Assembly (NCBI RefSeq): GCF_003258605.2
Contig: NZ_CP031264.1
Coordinates: forward strand, 6,812,232 to 6,876,231
DNA length: 64,000 nucleotides
Origin: Peterkaempfera bronchialis
GTDB taxonomy: Bacteria > Actinomycetota > Actinomycetes > Streptomycetales > Streptomycetaceae
Direction: 5' to 3'
This document shows, one piece after another, positions 1 to 8,775 of this stretch. The notes below the pieces were generated by a model. The model saw only the letters and a program-made list of their open reading frames with translations, was not told the origin of the DNA and made no database searches. The stretch's first letter is position 1. Every line of letters starts with the position of its first letter. The position numbers were made by a program, and so were the translations under genes.

Positions 1-1386
1 CGGTGGCCCGCGTTGGCGGCGGTGCTGATCGCCGAGGCGATGAACCTGCTGGACGCCACGATCGTCCAGGTCGCGGGCCCGGTCATCCACACCGACCTGG
101 GCGGCGCGGACACCGCCATCCCGTGGTTCAGCGCCGCCTACACCCTCGCGTTCGCGCTAGGGCTGCTGACCGGCGCCAGGCTCGGCGACATCGCGGGCCG
201 CCGCCGCGTCTTCCGTATCGGCGTCGTCGCATTCGCCGTCACCTCGCTGGCGTGCGCGCTCGCGCCGACCGCCGGGGTGCTGATCGGGCTGCGCGCGGTG
301 CAGGGTGCCGCGGCGGCGCTGATCATCCCGCAGACGTTCGGCCTGATCCGGGCGATGTTCGACGGCGATGAGCTGCCCAAGGCGCTGGGGACGATCGGCC
401 CGGTCATGGGCCTGTCGGCGGTGCTGGGTCCGGCGCTCGGCGGGGTGCTGACCCATGCCGACCTGTTCGGTTCGTCGTGGCGCGTCTGCTTCCTGGTCAA
501 TCTCCCGCTCGCCGCCGCCGTCCTGGTCGTCGCGCGGCGGCTGCGCGAGGACCGCGCACCGGTACGGCCGGGCCTGGACCCGGTGGGCACGGCCCTGGCG
601 ATGGCAGGCACCGCGCTGGTGGTCTGCCCGCTGGCCACCGGCACGCCTGGACCGGCCGGTCGGGTGGTGGCGTGCGCGGGTGCGGCCCTCCTGGCGCTGT
701 TCGTCGCCCACCAGCGCCGTACCGCGCGCCATGGCCGGGCCCCGCTGGTCGAACCGGCGCTGCTGCGGGGCCGCGCGTTCCCCGCCGCGCTGGCCGTCTC
801 CACACTGTTCTTCGCCGTCATGAACGGCGTCATGATCACCGTGGTGCTGCACCTGGAACTGGGCCTGCACCGCGGCCCGCTCAGCGCGGGCCTGACCCTG
901 CTGCCCTGGTCCGCCGGACTGGCCGCCGGGTCGTGGGCCGCAGGCGCGTACCTGGTGCCGAGGTACGGGACCCGCGTGATGCACGCCGGGATCGCCGCCC
1001 TCGCGGTCGGGCTCGCCGCCGCGATCCTCGCCTACCGGTCCGCCGCGCCCGGCGCGTACCCGGCGGCGCTCCCGTTCGCGCTCGCCGTCGCGGGGCTGGG
1101 CACCGGCCTGTTCACGCCGCCCTTCTTCACCACCGCGCTCAGCGGCGTCGGCCCGCAGGAGACCGGCTCGGCGGCCGGGCTCCTCAACGCCGTCCAGCAA
1201 CTCGGCGGCACACTCGGCGTCGCGGTGATCGGCGGCGTCTACCTCGCCCACGGCGGCACCCCGCGCGGCGCCGTACAGGCCGCGCTCGGCACGGCCGGGG
1301 CCGTTCTGGCGGCCACCGCGCTCGCCGCCGTCGTGATGACCGGGCGGCGCCGCCAAGGGCCCGGCCCCGAGACCTCGCACCGCTGA
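1..1386 (+). CDS. MFS transporter, DHA2 (EmrB/QacA) type, 5' end outside window
   Basis: The reading frame is open from base 1 and the first codons ([19 protein letters not shown]) match the first membrane helix of DHA2 drug:proton antiporters, whose typical text is L-D-x-T-I-V-N-V-A-x-P. The true start therefore lies upstream of the window. About 457 residues are visible, with the loop motif G-x-L-x-D-x-x-G-R-R-R ([12 protein letters not shown]) near residue 60 and the helix-5 motif region LGPALGGVL. The C-terminus is short and basic. It should sit in the cytoplasmic membrane and export a small amphiphilic compound by proton exchange; the substrate cannot be read from sequence. No regulator gene is visible on its 5' side because of the window edge. 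Confidence 0.9.
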   Translation, partial: RWPALAAVLIAEAMNLLDATIVQVAGPVIHTDLGGADTAIPWFSAAYTLAFALGLLTGARLGDIAGRRRVFRIGVVAFAVTSLACALAPTAGVLIGLRAVQGAAAALIIPQTFGLIRAMFDGDELPKALGTIGPVMGLSAVLGPALGGVLTHADLFGSSWRVCFLVNLPLAAAVLVVARRLREDRAPVRPGLDPVGTALAMAGTALVVCPLATGTPGPAGRVVACAGAALLALFVAHQRRTARHGRAPLVEPALLRGRAFPAALAVSTLFFAVMNGVMITVVLHLELGLHRGPLSAGLTLLPWSAGLAAGSWAAGAYLVPRYGTRVMHAGIAALAVGLAAAILAYRSAAPGAYPAALPFALAVAGLGTGLFTPPFFTTALSGVGPQETGSAAGLLNAVQQLGGTLGVAVIGGVYLAHGGTPRGAVQAALGTAGAVLAATALAAVVMTGRRRQGPGPETSHR

Positions 1387-1552
1387 ACGGACCACTGCCT
1401 CCCGCCATCCGGACGGGTTCCCAGTGGCACCCGTAAGCTGCGCCGCCCAGACGCATCCGCCGGGCCGGGACCACCGGCCAGGTCCCGGACTCCCACCGTG
1501 GCCGGCAATGGGTGCCCGCCGGCCCCGCGCCCAGGCGGCCGGACATACGCGG

Positions 1553-1777
1553 CCCCGGCCCGGGTCGGATGAGCCCGTGCACGATCACGGCCAGCCGGTA
1601 GGCCGCGTTGACCAGGGCGATCAGCGAGACCAGCGAGACCAGCGCGGCGGTCCGGTCGTCGTCGTGGTGCTCGCGCACCTGGGCCCAGGTCTCGTCGAAC
1701 ACGCTCTGGTGGGCGTCGGCAAGCACTGGCGCAGCCTGCTCGGCCGCCCTCCTGGCCGACCACCCATGCACGTCACC
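1553..1777 (-). pseudogene. Carboxymuconolactone decarboxylase (AhpD-like) C-terminal relic
   Basis: On the minus strand about 75 codons read as the C-terminal part of an AhpD-like carboxymuconolactone decarboxylase: a loop of the type S-V-F-D-E-T-W-A-Q-V-R-E-H-H followed by the helix LVSLIALVNAAYRLAVIVHG, which resembles the family's (A/S)x(A)xINAWNRLAV helix. The family N-terminus with the CxxxC/H redox site is absent; upstream in this frame lies only the out-of-frame MerR gene. The frame also runs on past the normal family end. The usual N of INAWNR is kept, but W and N are replaced (NAAYR). I read it as a decayed gene, possibly once co-transcribed with the adjacent MerR regulator. Confidence 0.5.
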
Positions 1778-1778
1778 G

Positions 1779-2150
1779 TCAGTCGCCTTCGGACGCACGC
1801 CGGGCGAGCCTCTCACGCAGGCCGGCCAGCCGGGCGATCTCGGCGTCGAGGGCGGCGAGCCTGCGGCCGACGATCCCCGAGGTGGGGGCGCCGGGTTCCA
1901 CGGAGCCGCATCGCGGCGGAGGCTCCTGGGCGAGCAGATGGAGACGGTCGGCGCAGCTGCGCAGGTCCTCGATGGTGAGCCCGAGGGCCAGCAGGTCGCG
2001 GATGATGCGCACTCGTGTGATCTCGCCGGGCCCGTATTCGCGCTGACCGGAGGCCGTGCGGACGGGCGGGGGCAGTAACCCGCGCTGCTCGTAGAACCGC
2101 AGTGCCCTGGGCGTAGTGCCCGCCGCCGCTGCCGCGTCGCCGATCCGCAT
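1779..2150 (-). CDS. MerR family transcriptional regulator
   Basis: A 123-residue protein. Residues 1-70 form the MerR winged helix-turn-helix: MRIGDAAAAAGTTPRALRFY then E-Q-R-G-L-L-P-P, G-Q-R-E-Y, and a helix I-R-D-L-L-A-L-G-L-T-I-E-D-L. The C-terminal half is a predicted dimerisation coiled coil (RRLAALDAEIARLAGLRERLARR). There are no clustered cysteines, so it is not a metal sensor of the MerR/CueR type; it resembles the small 'heavy-metal type' MerR proteins that sit next to oxidoreductase genes in actinobacteria. The ATG has a purine-rich GGGGGCAGG just upstream. Its former neighbour, a carboxymuconolactone decarboxylase, appears degraded, so its present target is unclear. Confidence 0.9.
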   Translation of the reverse strand: MRIGDAAAAAGTTPRALRFYEQRGLLPPPVRTASGQREYGPGEITRVRIIRDLLALGLTIEDLRSCADRLHLLAQEPPPRCGSVEPGAPTSGIVGRRLAALDAEIARLAGLRERLARRASEGD

Positions 2151-2320
2151 CCTGCCCCCGTTCCCCGCTGCCCACCCGCCCGCGTCCGCCGAACGGGCAC
2201 CAGGCTCGAAGTGCCTGCCCTCGATCATGTGCTGCAGCGCCTGCGGTACGCGATCGATGCCCGCGATCGGGCCGGAGCGCAGCCAGTCACCGAAGCGACC
2301 GGTCCACTCCTTCGCGCGCG

Positions 2321-2773
2321 TCAGCTCACCGCCTGCTTGACGAGCGCAGCGATCCGCGCCTCCACCTCGGCCGTCACCTCGGTCAGGGCGAAACCGGCCG
2401 CCCACATCGTGCCCTCGTCCAACTTCGCCTGGTCGCTGAACCCGAGCGTCGCGTAGCGGGTCTTGAACTTCCCCGCGCTCTGGAAGAAGCAGACGACCTT
2501 GCCGTCCAGCGCATAGGCGGGCATCCCATACCAGAGCTTGGGCGCGAGGACCGGGGCGTTGGCGGTGATGACGGCATGGACGCGCTCGGCCATGATCCGG
2601 TCCGAGTCCTGCATCTCGGCGATCTTGGCGAGCACGTCCCGCGCTGCCTCCGCCGCCTTGTCCGCGCGCGAGCTGCGGCGCGCCGCTGCCTTCAGCTCTC
2701 GGGCGTGGTCCTTCATCGCGGCCTGCTCCTCGGCCGTGAAACCCTCGTATGCGCTGCTTCCGGTGTTGCTCAT
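2321..2773 (-). CDS. DUF1801 family protein (YdhG/Fra-like)
   Basis: A 150-residue soluble protein. The middle and C-terminal part carry the DUF1801 hallmarks: A-P[13 protein letters not shown], then a K-V-V-C-F-F-Q strand and a W-A-A-G-F-A-L-T-E segment. Members are small YdhG/Frataxin-like alpha/beta folds; some were proposed as intracellular iron chaperones, but the function is not established for actinobacterial members. The first 55 residues are a charged, alanine- and lysine-rich helix. It is monocistronic as far as can be seen, with the ATG preceded by an AAGGGGGAAG ribosome binding site. Confidence 0.85.
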   Translation of the reverse strand: MSNTGSSAYEGFTAEEQAAMKDHARELKAAARRSSRADKAAEAARDVLAKIAEMQDSDRIMAERVHAVITANAPVLAPKLWYGMPAYALDGKVVCFFQSAGKFKTRYATLGFSDQAKLDEGTMWAAGFALTEVTAEVEARIAALVKQAVS

Positions 2774-2917
2774 GGCCGGCTTCCCCCTTGAGAAACGTGA
2801 TGTGCGGGGCCTTGCGAGGGGACCTTATCCCGGTGCACTGACACCGGGCCCGGCTGCCAGGCCCCGCCGGATGAGCCCATGCTGCTGCGCGCACATTCCG
2901 TTCCCCGGCGTCGCGGA

Positions 2918-3295
2918 TCAGCGGCCGCCGCGCAGCCGCTCCAGGTCGCGCCGCTCCCGCTTGGTGGGGCGCCCGGCGCCACGGTCGCGGTGGGCGACCT
3001 CGGCGGTCTCCTCGCGGGGCGGCGGGGGAGGGCTGTTGTCGACAAAGCACTCTGCGGCGACGGCCGCCCCGATCCGCTTGCGCACCAGGCGGGAGACCAC
3101 GACGATCCGCTCCCGCCCGTCCTGGCGGAGCCGTACCACGTCGCCGCAGCGCACGGTGTGGGCGGGCTTGACGCGGTCGCCGTTGACCTGCACGTGGCCG
3201 GCCCGGCAGGCGGCGGCGGCGAGTGAACGGGTCTTGGTGAGCCGTACCGACCAGATCCAGCTGTCGATCCGTACGGGCGCCTCGTCTGGAGCCAT
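2918..3295 (-). CDS. S4-domain RNA-binding protein, Hsp15-like
   Basis: A 125-residue basic protein. Residues 8-70 are an S4 RNA-binding domain (VRIDSWIWSVRLTKTRSLAAAACRAG, then H-V-Q-V-N-G-D-R-V-K-P), closely like bacterial Hsp15, which binds free 50S subunits that carry a stalled nascent chain. A strand R-I-V-V-V-S-R-L-V-R-K-R follows. The C-terminal tail is charged and proline-rich (PPPPPREE then R-R-D-L-E-R-L-R-G-G-R), as usual in this family. The gene stands alone between two unrelated minus- and plus-strand genes. Assignment to the family is firm; the heat-shock role is inferred from E. coli. Confidence 0.88.
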   Translation of the reverse strand: MAPDEAPVRIDSWIWSVRLTKTRSLAAAACRAGHVQVNGDRVKPAHTVRCGDVVRLRQDGRERIVVVSRLVRKRIGAAVAAECFVDNSPPPPPREETAEVAHRDRGAGRPTKRERRDLERLRGGR

Positions 3296-3467
3296 GCCAC
3301 GACCCTAGTGCCTCGCCCGCCGACGTTTGCCGTGCCGAGGCCCCGCGCGGGCGCTTGCCCAGGCACTCCGGGCTTCGCAAGCGCCTCCCGGACACCGGCT
3401 ATAGGGTGCTGACGGGCTTGATCATCGAGAGAGCCCACCGAGCACCGTCCGAACGGAGGGATACGCC

Positions 3468-4211
3468 ATGTATGACGCGCTGCTGGCGGAGACAGCCACC
3501 ATCACCGGCCACGGTGGAGACCGGATCGAGGCATACACCGCCCGCCCGATGACCCCCGGGCCCATCGGCGGCGTCGTGGTCATCCACCACATGCCGGGGT
3601 ATGACGCGCCGACCAAGGAGATCACCCGCCGGTTCGCGGCCGAGGGCTACGCCGCGGTCTGCCCCAACCTGTACAGCCGCGAGGCTCCGGGGGCGGCGCC
3701 GGACGACGCGGCGGCGGCGGCACGCGCCCAGGGCGGGGTGCCGGACGAGCGGCTGATCGGGGACGTCGCCGGCGCCGCCGCTTATCTGCGCGGCCTGCCG
3801 TCCGCCAACGGCCGGGTCGGCGTGATCGGCTACTGCTCCGGCGGCCGGCAGGCATTCCTCTCCGCGTGCAGCCTGGACCTCCAGGCGGCCGTCGACTGCT
3901 ACGGAGCGTTCGTCGGCGGCCGTCCGCCGGAGAACTTCCCGATCCAGGTGGAGCCGATCGCCCACCTCTCCAAGAACCTCCACTGCCCGCTGCTGGGCCT
4001 CTTCGGCGCCGAGGACCAGTACCCCTCGCCCGCCGAGACCGCCGAACTGGAGGCGGAGCTGAAGTCCCACGGCAAGGAGTACGAGTTCCACACCTACGAG
4101 GGCGCCGGCCACTCCTTCTTCTCGGTGGACCGGCCCAGCTACCGCCCGCAGGCCGCAGCCGACGGCTGGGGGCGCATCCTCGACTTCTTCGGCCGCCACC
4201 TCGCCTCCTGA
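3468..4211 (+). CDS. Dienelactone hydrolase family protein
   Basis: A 247-residue alpha/beta hydrolase without signal peptide. The nucleophile elbow is G-Y-C-S-G-G with Cys123; the acid is Asp183 in G-A-E-D-Q-Y; the base is His215 in G-A-G-H-S-F-F. This Cys-Asp-His triad is the signature of dienelactone hydrolases, which open lactone rings in chloroaromatic degradation, but actinobacterial members far from such pathways act on other esters. The H-H-M-P-G segment near residue 45 gives the oxyanion region. The ATG follows a good site (GGAGGGATACGCC). A small DUF6295-type gene follows after 40 nt on the same strand and may be co-transcribed. Confidence 0.92.
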   Translation: MYDALLAETATITGHGGDRIEAYTARPMTPGPIGGVVVIHHMPGYDAPTKEITRRFAAEGYAAVCPNLYSREAPGAAPDDAAAAARAQGGVPDERLIGDVAGAAAYLRGLPSANGRVGVIGYCSGGRQAFLSACSLDLQAAVDCYGAFVGGRPPENFPIQVEPIAHLSKNLHCPLLGLFGAEDQYPSPAETAELEAELKSHGKEYEFHTYEGAGHSFFSVDRPSYRPQAAADGWGRILDFFGRHLAS

Positions 4212-4251
4212 TCCCGAGCCCCACCCGCCCCCTCCAGATCGGAGTCAGCGC

Positions 4252-4539
4252 ATGTGCACCTACCTCACGGCAAAGGTCGAGATCGCCGGCAGCGGCAAGG
4301 GAGCCCACGGGTACTTCCCGCTCACCCACGCCACGGTCTATGTCGACCACCCCCAGCACGCCCCCTATGAGCACACCGTCAACATCGACTTCCTCAACCC
4401 CGCCCAGGGGCCGTCGGCTCGGGTGGCGGTCGAGCTGACCGAGGAGGCCGCGCTCGCCCTCATCGAGGCGGTGCGCACCGCCCTCGCGTCGGCCCCGCCC
4501 GGGCTGGCCTCGCAGCGGACCGCCCAGCAGACCGCCTAG
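4252..4539 (+). CDS. Small conserved protein, DUF6295-like
   Basis: A 95-residue protein starting MCTYLTAKVEIAGSGKGAHG and containing the stretch H-A-T-V-Y-V-D-H-P, then E-H-T-V-N-I-D-F-L-N-P. This matches my memory of a small actinobacterial family of unknown function (DUF6295). It has no signal peptide or membrane segment. The conserved H and D residues (THATVYVDHP, HTVNIDF) look like possible metal ligands, but this is a guess. It lies 40 nt after a dienelactone hydrolase on the same strand. Confidence 0.7.
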   Translation: MCTYLTAKVEIAGSGKGAHGYFPLTHATVYVDHPQHAPYEHTVNIDFLNPAQGPSARVAVELTEEAALALIEAVRTALASAPPGLASQRTAQQTA

Positions 4540-4601
4540 CGGCTCGGGGCCCCGTCTCCGGCGGATCGCGGGGGGACCTCGACCGGTGTTAGAAATGGCG
4601 T

Positions 4602-7415
4602 ATGATCGAATTTTTCGGTCGATATCGGGCGTGGCTCGCCCGCCTGCTCGCCGGATCGCGTCCGCGACACCGGAGCAGTCGGCGCACACGCCCGCGCCCC
4701 CCGCTGCCGGGGCTCCTGCCGAAGCTGGGGGTCCGCAGCGTCGCCGGCCAGGTCTTTGTGCTGCAAGTGGTGGTGGTGGCGCTGCTGGTCCTGGTCTCGA
4801 CCGTGGCGCTGCTGCTGCAATCCCGGTACGACATCACGCAGGACGCCCGCGACCGGTCGCTCGCCGTCGCCGAGACCCTGGCCGAGGCCCCCGGCACCGC
4901 GCAGGCGCTGACCAGCGCGAACCCCACCGCGACCCTGCAACCGGAGGCCCGGAAGCTCCTCCTGGAGTCCGATGTCGACCTGGTCGTCGTCTACGGGCCG
5001 AACGGGATCCGCTACACCGACCCCGACCCCGCCCTGATCGGGAAGCACGTCTTCGGCGCCGGAGCGCCGCCGGTCCGCCCGTCCACCCGCGTCATCAGGA
5101 CGGCTGCGGGGCCCTCGGTGACCTCGCTGGTCCCCGTGGTCGACTCGGCCGGAGCGACCGTGGGCACGGTCGCCGTCGGCGTCACCGTCCAGAACCTCAA
5201 CGGCGAGCTGACCCGCCAGCTGCCCGTCGTGCTGGGTGCCGCCGGGGGCGCGCTCGCACTGGCCACCTGTAGTTCGCTGCTGGTCAGCAGGCGGCTGCGG
5301 CGCCAGACCCACGGCCTGGGCGCCGGTGAGATGACCCGGATGTACGAACACCATGACGCGGTGCTGCACGCCGTACGGGAGGGGGTCCTGATCACCGGGA
5401 GCGACGGCCGGCTGGTGCTCGCCAACGACGAGGCGCGACGCCTGCTCGACCTCCCCTCGGACGCGGAGGGCCGCCCCGTCGCCGAGCTGGGACTGGACCC
5501 GGAGACCGCCGGGCTGCTGCTCTCCGGCCGCGCGGTCACCGATGAGGTGCACCTGGCCGGCGACCGGCTGCTGGCCGTCAACACCCGCGACACCGCGCTG
5601 TACGGAGGGGGGTCCGGCATCGTCGCGACGCTCCGGGACACCACCGAGCTGCGCGCGCTCTCCGGCCGCAGCGAGGTGGCGCGGGAACGCCTGCGGCTGC
5701 TCTATGACGCCGGTGTGCGGATCGGCACCTCGCTGGATGTGGTGCGCACCGCCGAGGAGCTGGCGAACGTGGTGGTGCCGCGCTTCGCCGACTTCGTCAC
5801 CGTCGACCTGCTGGACACGGTCCTGCGCGGCGAGGAGTCGCCGGAGTCGGCCGACCCCCTGCGCCGGGCAGCCGCCAGCGGCATCCGCCCCGGTCCGCCG
5901 TTCCTACAGGTGGGCGAGGTGGTCCGCAGCCGCCTGCTGCCCGCCCGTACGGCAGGCGCCGCGCGCGGCCGTGCGGTGCTCGACTCCCACCTCGCCTCGG
6001 CACACGACTGGCATGCGCACGACCCCGGTGCGGCCCGGACGGCGCTGGACCACGGCATCCACTCCCTGATCACCGTGCCGCTGCGGGCCCGGGACGCCGT
6101 GCTCGGCGTGGTCGCCTTCTACCGCGCGGACGCCTCCGAGCCGTTCGAGGAGGAGGACCTGTCCTTCACCGAGGAACTCGCCGCCCGCGCCGCCGTCTGC
6201 ATCGACAACGCCCGCCGGTACACCCGCGAACGGGCCACCGCCGTCACCCTCCAGCGCAGCCTGCTGCCCCGCGCCCTGCCCGACCAGGGGGCCCTCGAAG
6301 TCGCCTACCGCTATCTGCCCGCGCAGGCCGGGGTGGGCGGCGACTGGTTCGACGTGGTCCCGCTGCCCGGCGCCCGGGTCGCGCTGGTGGTCGGGGACGT
6401 CGTCGGCCATGGACTGCACGCCGCCGCCACCATGGGGCGGCTGCGCACCGCCGTGCACAACTTCTCGGCCCTGGACCTGTCGCCCGACGAACTGCTCGGG
6501 CACCTGGACGAACTGGTCGCCCGGATGGACCAGGACGCGGTGTTCGGCGGCGAGTCCGCGACCGGCGTCACCGGCGCCACCTGCCTGTACGCGATCTACG
6601 ACCCGGCCTCCGGCCGCTGTGTCGCGGCGCGGGCCGGACACCCGGGCCCGGCCCTGGTCCGGCCGTGCGGCGCCGTGGAGTTCCCGGAGATCCCCGCCTC
6701 CCCGCCGCTGGGCCTGGGCAGCCTGCCGTTCGAGACGGCCGAGTGGGAGCTGCCGGCCGGGACCCAGCTGGTCCTCTACACCGACGGGCTGGTCGAGGAC
6801 CGCCTCCAGGACGTCGACGTGGGCCTGGAGAGGCTGCGCCGCGTACTGGCCTCGGACGACCAGGTGAACCGCACACCGGAGGAGACCTGCCAGGCGGTCT
6901 CCGACGCCATGCTGCCCCCGCACCCCAGCGACGACATCGCGCTGCTGGTCGCCCGCACCCGGCGGCTGGACCCGACCCAGGTCGCCGAGTGGGGCGTCCC
7001 GTCCGACCCCGCCGCCGTCTCCCGGGTCCGCGCCGAGTGCAGCCGCCGCCTGGCGGAGTGGGGGCTGGAGGAGACGGGGTTCGCCACCGAGCTGGTGCTC
7101 AGCGAGCTGATCACCAACGCCATCCGCTACGGCGCCCAGCCCATCAGGGTCCGGATGCTCTGCGACCACAGCCTGATCTGCGAGGTCTCCGACGGCAGCA
7201 GCACCTCCCCGCACCTGCGCCGGGCGGCCAGCACCGACGAGGGCGGCCGTGGCCTCTTCCTGGTCGCCCAGTTCGCCGAACGCTGGGGGACCAGGTACAC
7301 GCCCGAGGGCAAGGTCATCTGGACCGAGCAGCCGCTGCACCACGGACCGGCGGCAGACGTCGGCGGCGACTCGGACTCCGACATCCTGGAGCAGTGGGAC
7401 GTACCTGCCCTGTGA
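4602..7415 (+). CDS. Membrane sensor PP2C phosphatase with PAS, GAF, SpoIIE and HATPase domains
   Basis: A 937-residue protein in domain order: basic N-terminus, membrane helix about 45-70, extracytoplasmic cache/PhoQ-like sensor about 71-205, second helix about 207-230, linker RRQTHGLGAGEM typical of CitA/DcuS-like sensors, PAS about 245-345, GAF about 370-545, SpoIIE-type PP2C phosphatase about 555-785 with the metal motifs G-G-D-W-F-D (near 579) and V-V-G-D-V-V-G-H-G (near 598), and an RsbW-type HATPase about 800-925. Such proteins dephosphorylate anti-anti-sigma factors, while the HATPase may act as an anti-sigma kinase, so signal input and switch are joined in one chain. No sigma factor or STAS gene lies next to it, so the partners are elsewhere. 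The ribosome binding site is weak. Confidence 0.9.
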   Translation: MIEFFGRYRAWLARLLAGSRPRHRSSRRTRPRPPLPGLLPKLGVRSVAGQVFVLQVVVVALLVLVSTVALLLQSRYDITQDARDRSLAVAETLAEAPGTAQALTSANPTATLQPEARKLLLESDVDLVVVYGPNGIRYTDPDPALIGKHVFGAGAPPVRPSTRVIRTAAGPSVTSLVPVVDSAGATVGTVAVGVTVQNLNGELTRQLPVVLGAAGGALALATCSSLLVSRRLRRQTHGLGAGEMTRMYEHHDAVLHAVREGVLITGSDGRLVLANDEARRLLDLPSDAEGRPVAELGLDPETAGLLLSGRAVTDEVHLAGDRLLAVNTRDTALYGGGSGIVATLRDTTELRALSGRSEVARERLRLLYDAGVRIGTSLDVVRTAEELANVVVPRFADFVTVDLLDTVLRGEESPESADPLRRAAASGIRPGPPFLQVGEVVRSRLLPARTAGAARGRAVLDSHLASAHDWHAHDPGAARTALDHGIHSLITVPLRARDAVLGVVAFYRADASEPFEEEDLSFTEELAARAAVCIDNARRYTRERATAVTLQRSLLPRALPDQGALEVAYRYLPAQAGVGGDWFDVVPLPGARVALVVGDVVGHGLHAAATMGRLRTAVHNFSALDLSPDELLGHLDELVARMDQDAVFGGESATGVTGATCLYAIYDPASGRCVAARAGHPGPALVRPCGAVEFPEIPASPPLGLGSLPFETAEWELPAGTQLVLYTDGLVEDRLQDVDVGLERLRRVLASDDQVNRTPEETCQAVSDAMLPPHPSDDIALLVARTRRLDPTQVAEWGVPSDPAAVSRVRAECSRRLAEWGLEETGFATELVLSELITNAIRYGAQPIRVRMLCDHSLICEVSDGSSTSPHLRRAASTDEGGRGLFLVAQFAERWGTRYTPEGKVIWTEQPLHHGPAADVGGDSDSDILEQWDVPAL

Positions 7416-7494
7416 GCCCGCGTCCGCCCGGCGCTGCCGCCAGGGCCTTGGCTGACCTACCGTCAGAAAGCTGGAGCGGCCGGTCGGCAGGGGC

Positions 7495-8664
7495 TCAGTC
7501 GGGCTGGGAGCGCGGCCGGGCGGTGCTGTGGCGGACGATCAGCTGCACCGGCAGCGACAGGCGCACCGGCGGCGCGGGGGCGCGGCCGACGGGCCCGGGC
7601 GGCAGCACATCGGGGTGGACCAGCAGGGCGCGGGCCGCATGCCGGCCCTTGTCGACCGAGGGCTGGCGGACGGTGGTCAGCGGCGGGTCCGCCGCTGCCG
7701 CCGCCGGGATGTCGTCGTAGCCGACCACCGAGAGGTCCCCCGGGATCGTCAGACCGGCCTCCTCGGCTGCCTGGCAGGCGCCCAGGGCCAGCAGGTCGCC
7801 GATGGCCAGGACGGCGGTCGGCGGCGAACCGGCCGCCAGCAGGGGCCGGGTGGCCTCGCGCCCGGCGGCGACGGTGTTGTCGCCGCACTCCACGACGGTG
7901 AGGTGCCCGGGGGGCAGCCCGGCGTCGGTCCAGGCGGTCAGGTAGCCGGAGAGCCGTTCATGGAGGATCGCGCTGCTGGTGGCCAGCGCCTCGGCCCAGG
8001 TGGCCGTGCCATGCCGGGGCTGTACGGCCAGCCGGTCGACCAGCACCACCGCCCGGCGGTGGCCGAGGTCGATCAGGTGGCGGGCGGCGGCGTGCCCGCC
8101 GTCGCGGTCGTCCACGGTGACGAACCCGCTCCAGGCGGCGCCGAAGATCCGCAGGCCGGTGCCATGGCCGGGTGAGTCGGCGGCGGCCACCGGCAGGCCG
8201 CGCTTGGCCAGCACGGCGAGCCCCGGGTGGTCCACCTCCACGCTGTAGAGCAGAGCGGCGTCGATGACCGCGCGTTCCAGGGCGGCCAGCGGCGCCGGGG
8301 AGACGGGGTGCGGCGGCGCGGCGGCGGTGCGCGGCAGCGGGCCGACGGCGGGGGGAAGCGCAAGCAGGGTCATGCCCAGTTCGCGCCGCTGGAACTCCTC
8401 GGCCGCGCCCCGCAGGAACGCGGTCGCGGCCGGATCGGCGAACGCGGCGGCCAGCGGCATCGGCAGCACCACCCCGAGCGTCCCGGTGCGGCGTCGGCGC
8501 AGCGAGGCGGCCGTGGGGTCGGGCCCGGCATAGCCGAGGGCCTCGGCGGTCTCCAGCACCCGGGTCCGTACGGCGGCGGAGACCCGACCGGTGCCGTTGA
8601 AGACATTGGAGACGGTCATATGGGACACGCCGGCGGCCCGCGCCACGTCCTTGAGCGTTGTCAC
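7495..8664 (-). CDS. LacI family transcriptional regulator
   Basis: With the GTG at 8664 the protein has 389 residues and begins MTTLKDVARAAGVSHMTVSN, the typical LacI helix-turn-helix at the extreme N-terminus; the frame is open further upstream but the family start argues for this codon. The hinge (V-L-E-T-A-E-A-L-G-Y) and a periplasmic-binding-protein-like effector domain follow, ending with the dimer region D-L-S-V-V-G-Y-D-D-I-P. It is divergent from an MFS permease gene at 8776, and the 111-bp gap contains a perfect inverted repeat (see operator entry). It most likely represses the permease and itself until a sugar-like ligand binds; the ligand is unknown. Confidence 0.92.
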   Translation of the reverse strand: MTTLKDVARAAGVSHMTVSNVFNGTGRVSAAVRTRVLETAEALGYAGPDPTAASLRRRRTGTLGVVLPMPLAAAFADPAATAFLRGAAEEFQRRELGMTLLALPPAVGPLPRTAAAPPHPVSPAPLAALERAVIDAALLYSVEVDHPGLAVLAKRGLPVAAADSPGHGTGLRIFGAAWSGFVTVDDRDGGHAAARHLIDLGHRRAVVLVDRLAVQPRHGTATWAEALATSSAILHERLSGYLTAWTDAGLPPGHLTVVECGDNTVAAGREATRPLLAAGSPPTAVLAIGDLLALGACQAAEEAGLTIPGDLSVVGYDDIPAAAAADPPLTTVRQPSVDKGRHAARALLVHPDVLPPGPVGRAPAPPVRLSLPVQLIVRHSTARPRSQPD

Positions 8665-8719
8665 GCCCCTACTGTGGCACGGCCGCACTTGTGTGGAGGG
8701 GTCTGCTGTGCGACGGTGG

Positions 8720-8745
8720 TTCACCGATAGAGGTTTATCGGTAAA
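8720..8745. promoter_or_regulatory. LacI-type operator in the 7495-8664 / 8776 divergent region
   Basis: ACCGATA (8723-8729) and TATCGGT (8736-8742) form a perfect 7-bp inverted repeat with a 6-bp spacer. Read another way, TTTATCGGTAAA (8734-8745) is itself a near palindrome with the central CG that LacI proteins prefer, and TTCACCGATAGA (8720-8731) is a second half-match, so two overlapping sites may exist. The element lies 31 nt before the permease start. Confidence 0.7.
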
Positions 8746-8775
8746 TCACGACCGCCCTGGAGAGACAGACCGCCG

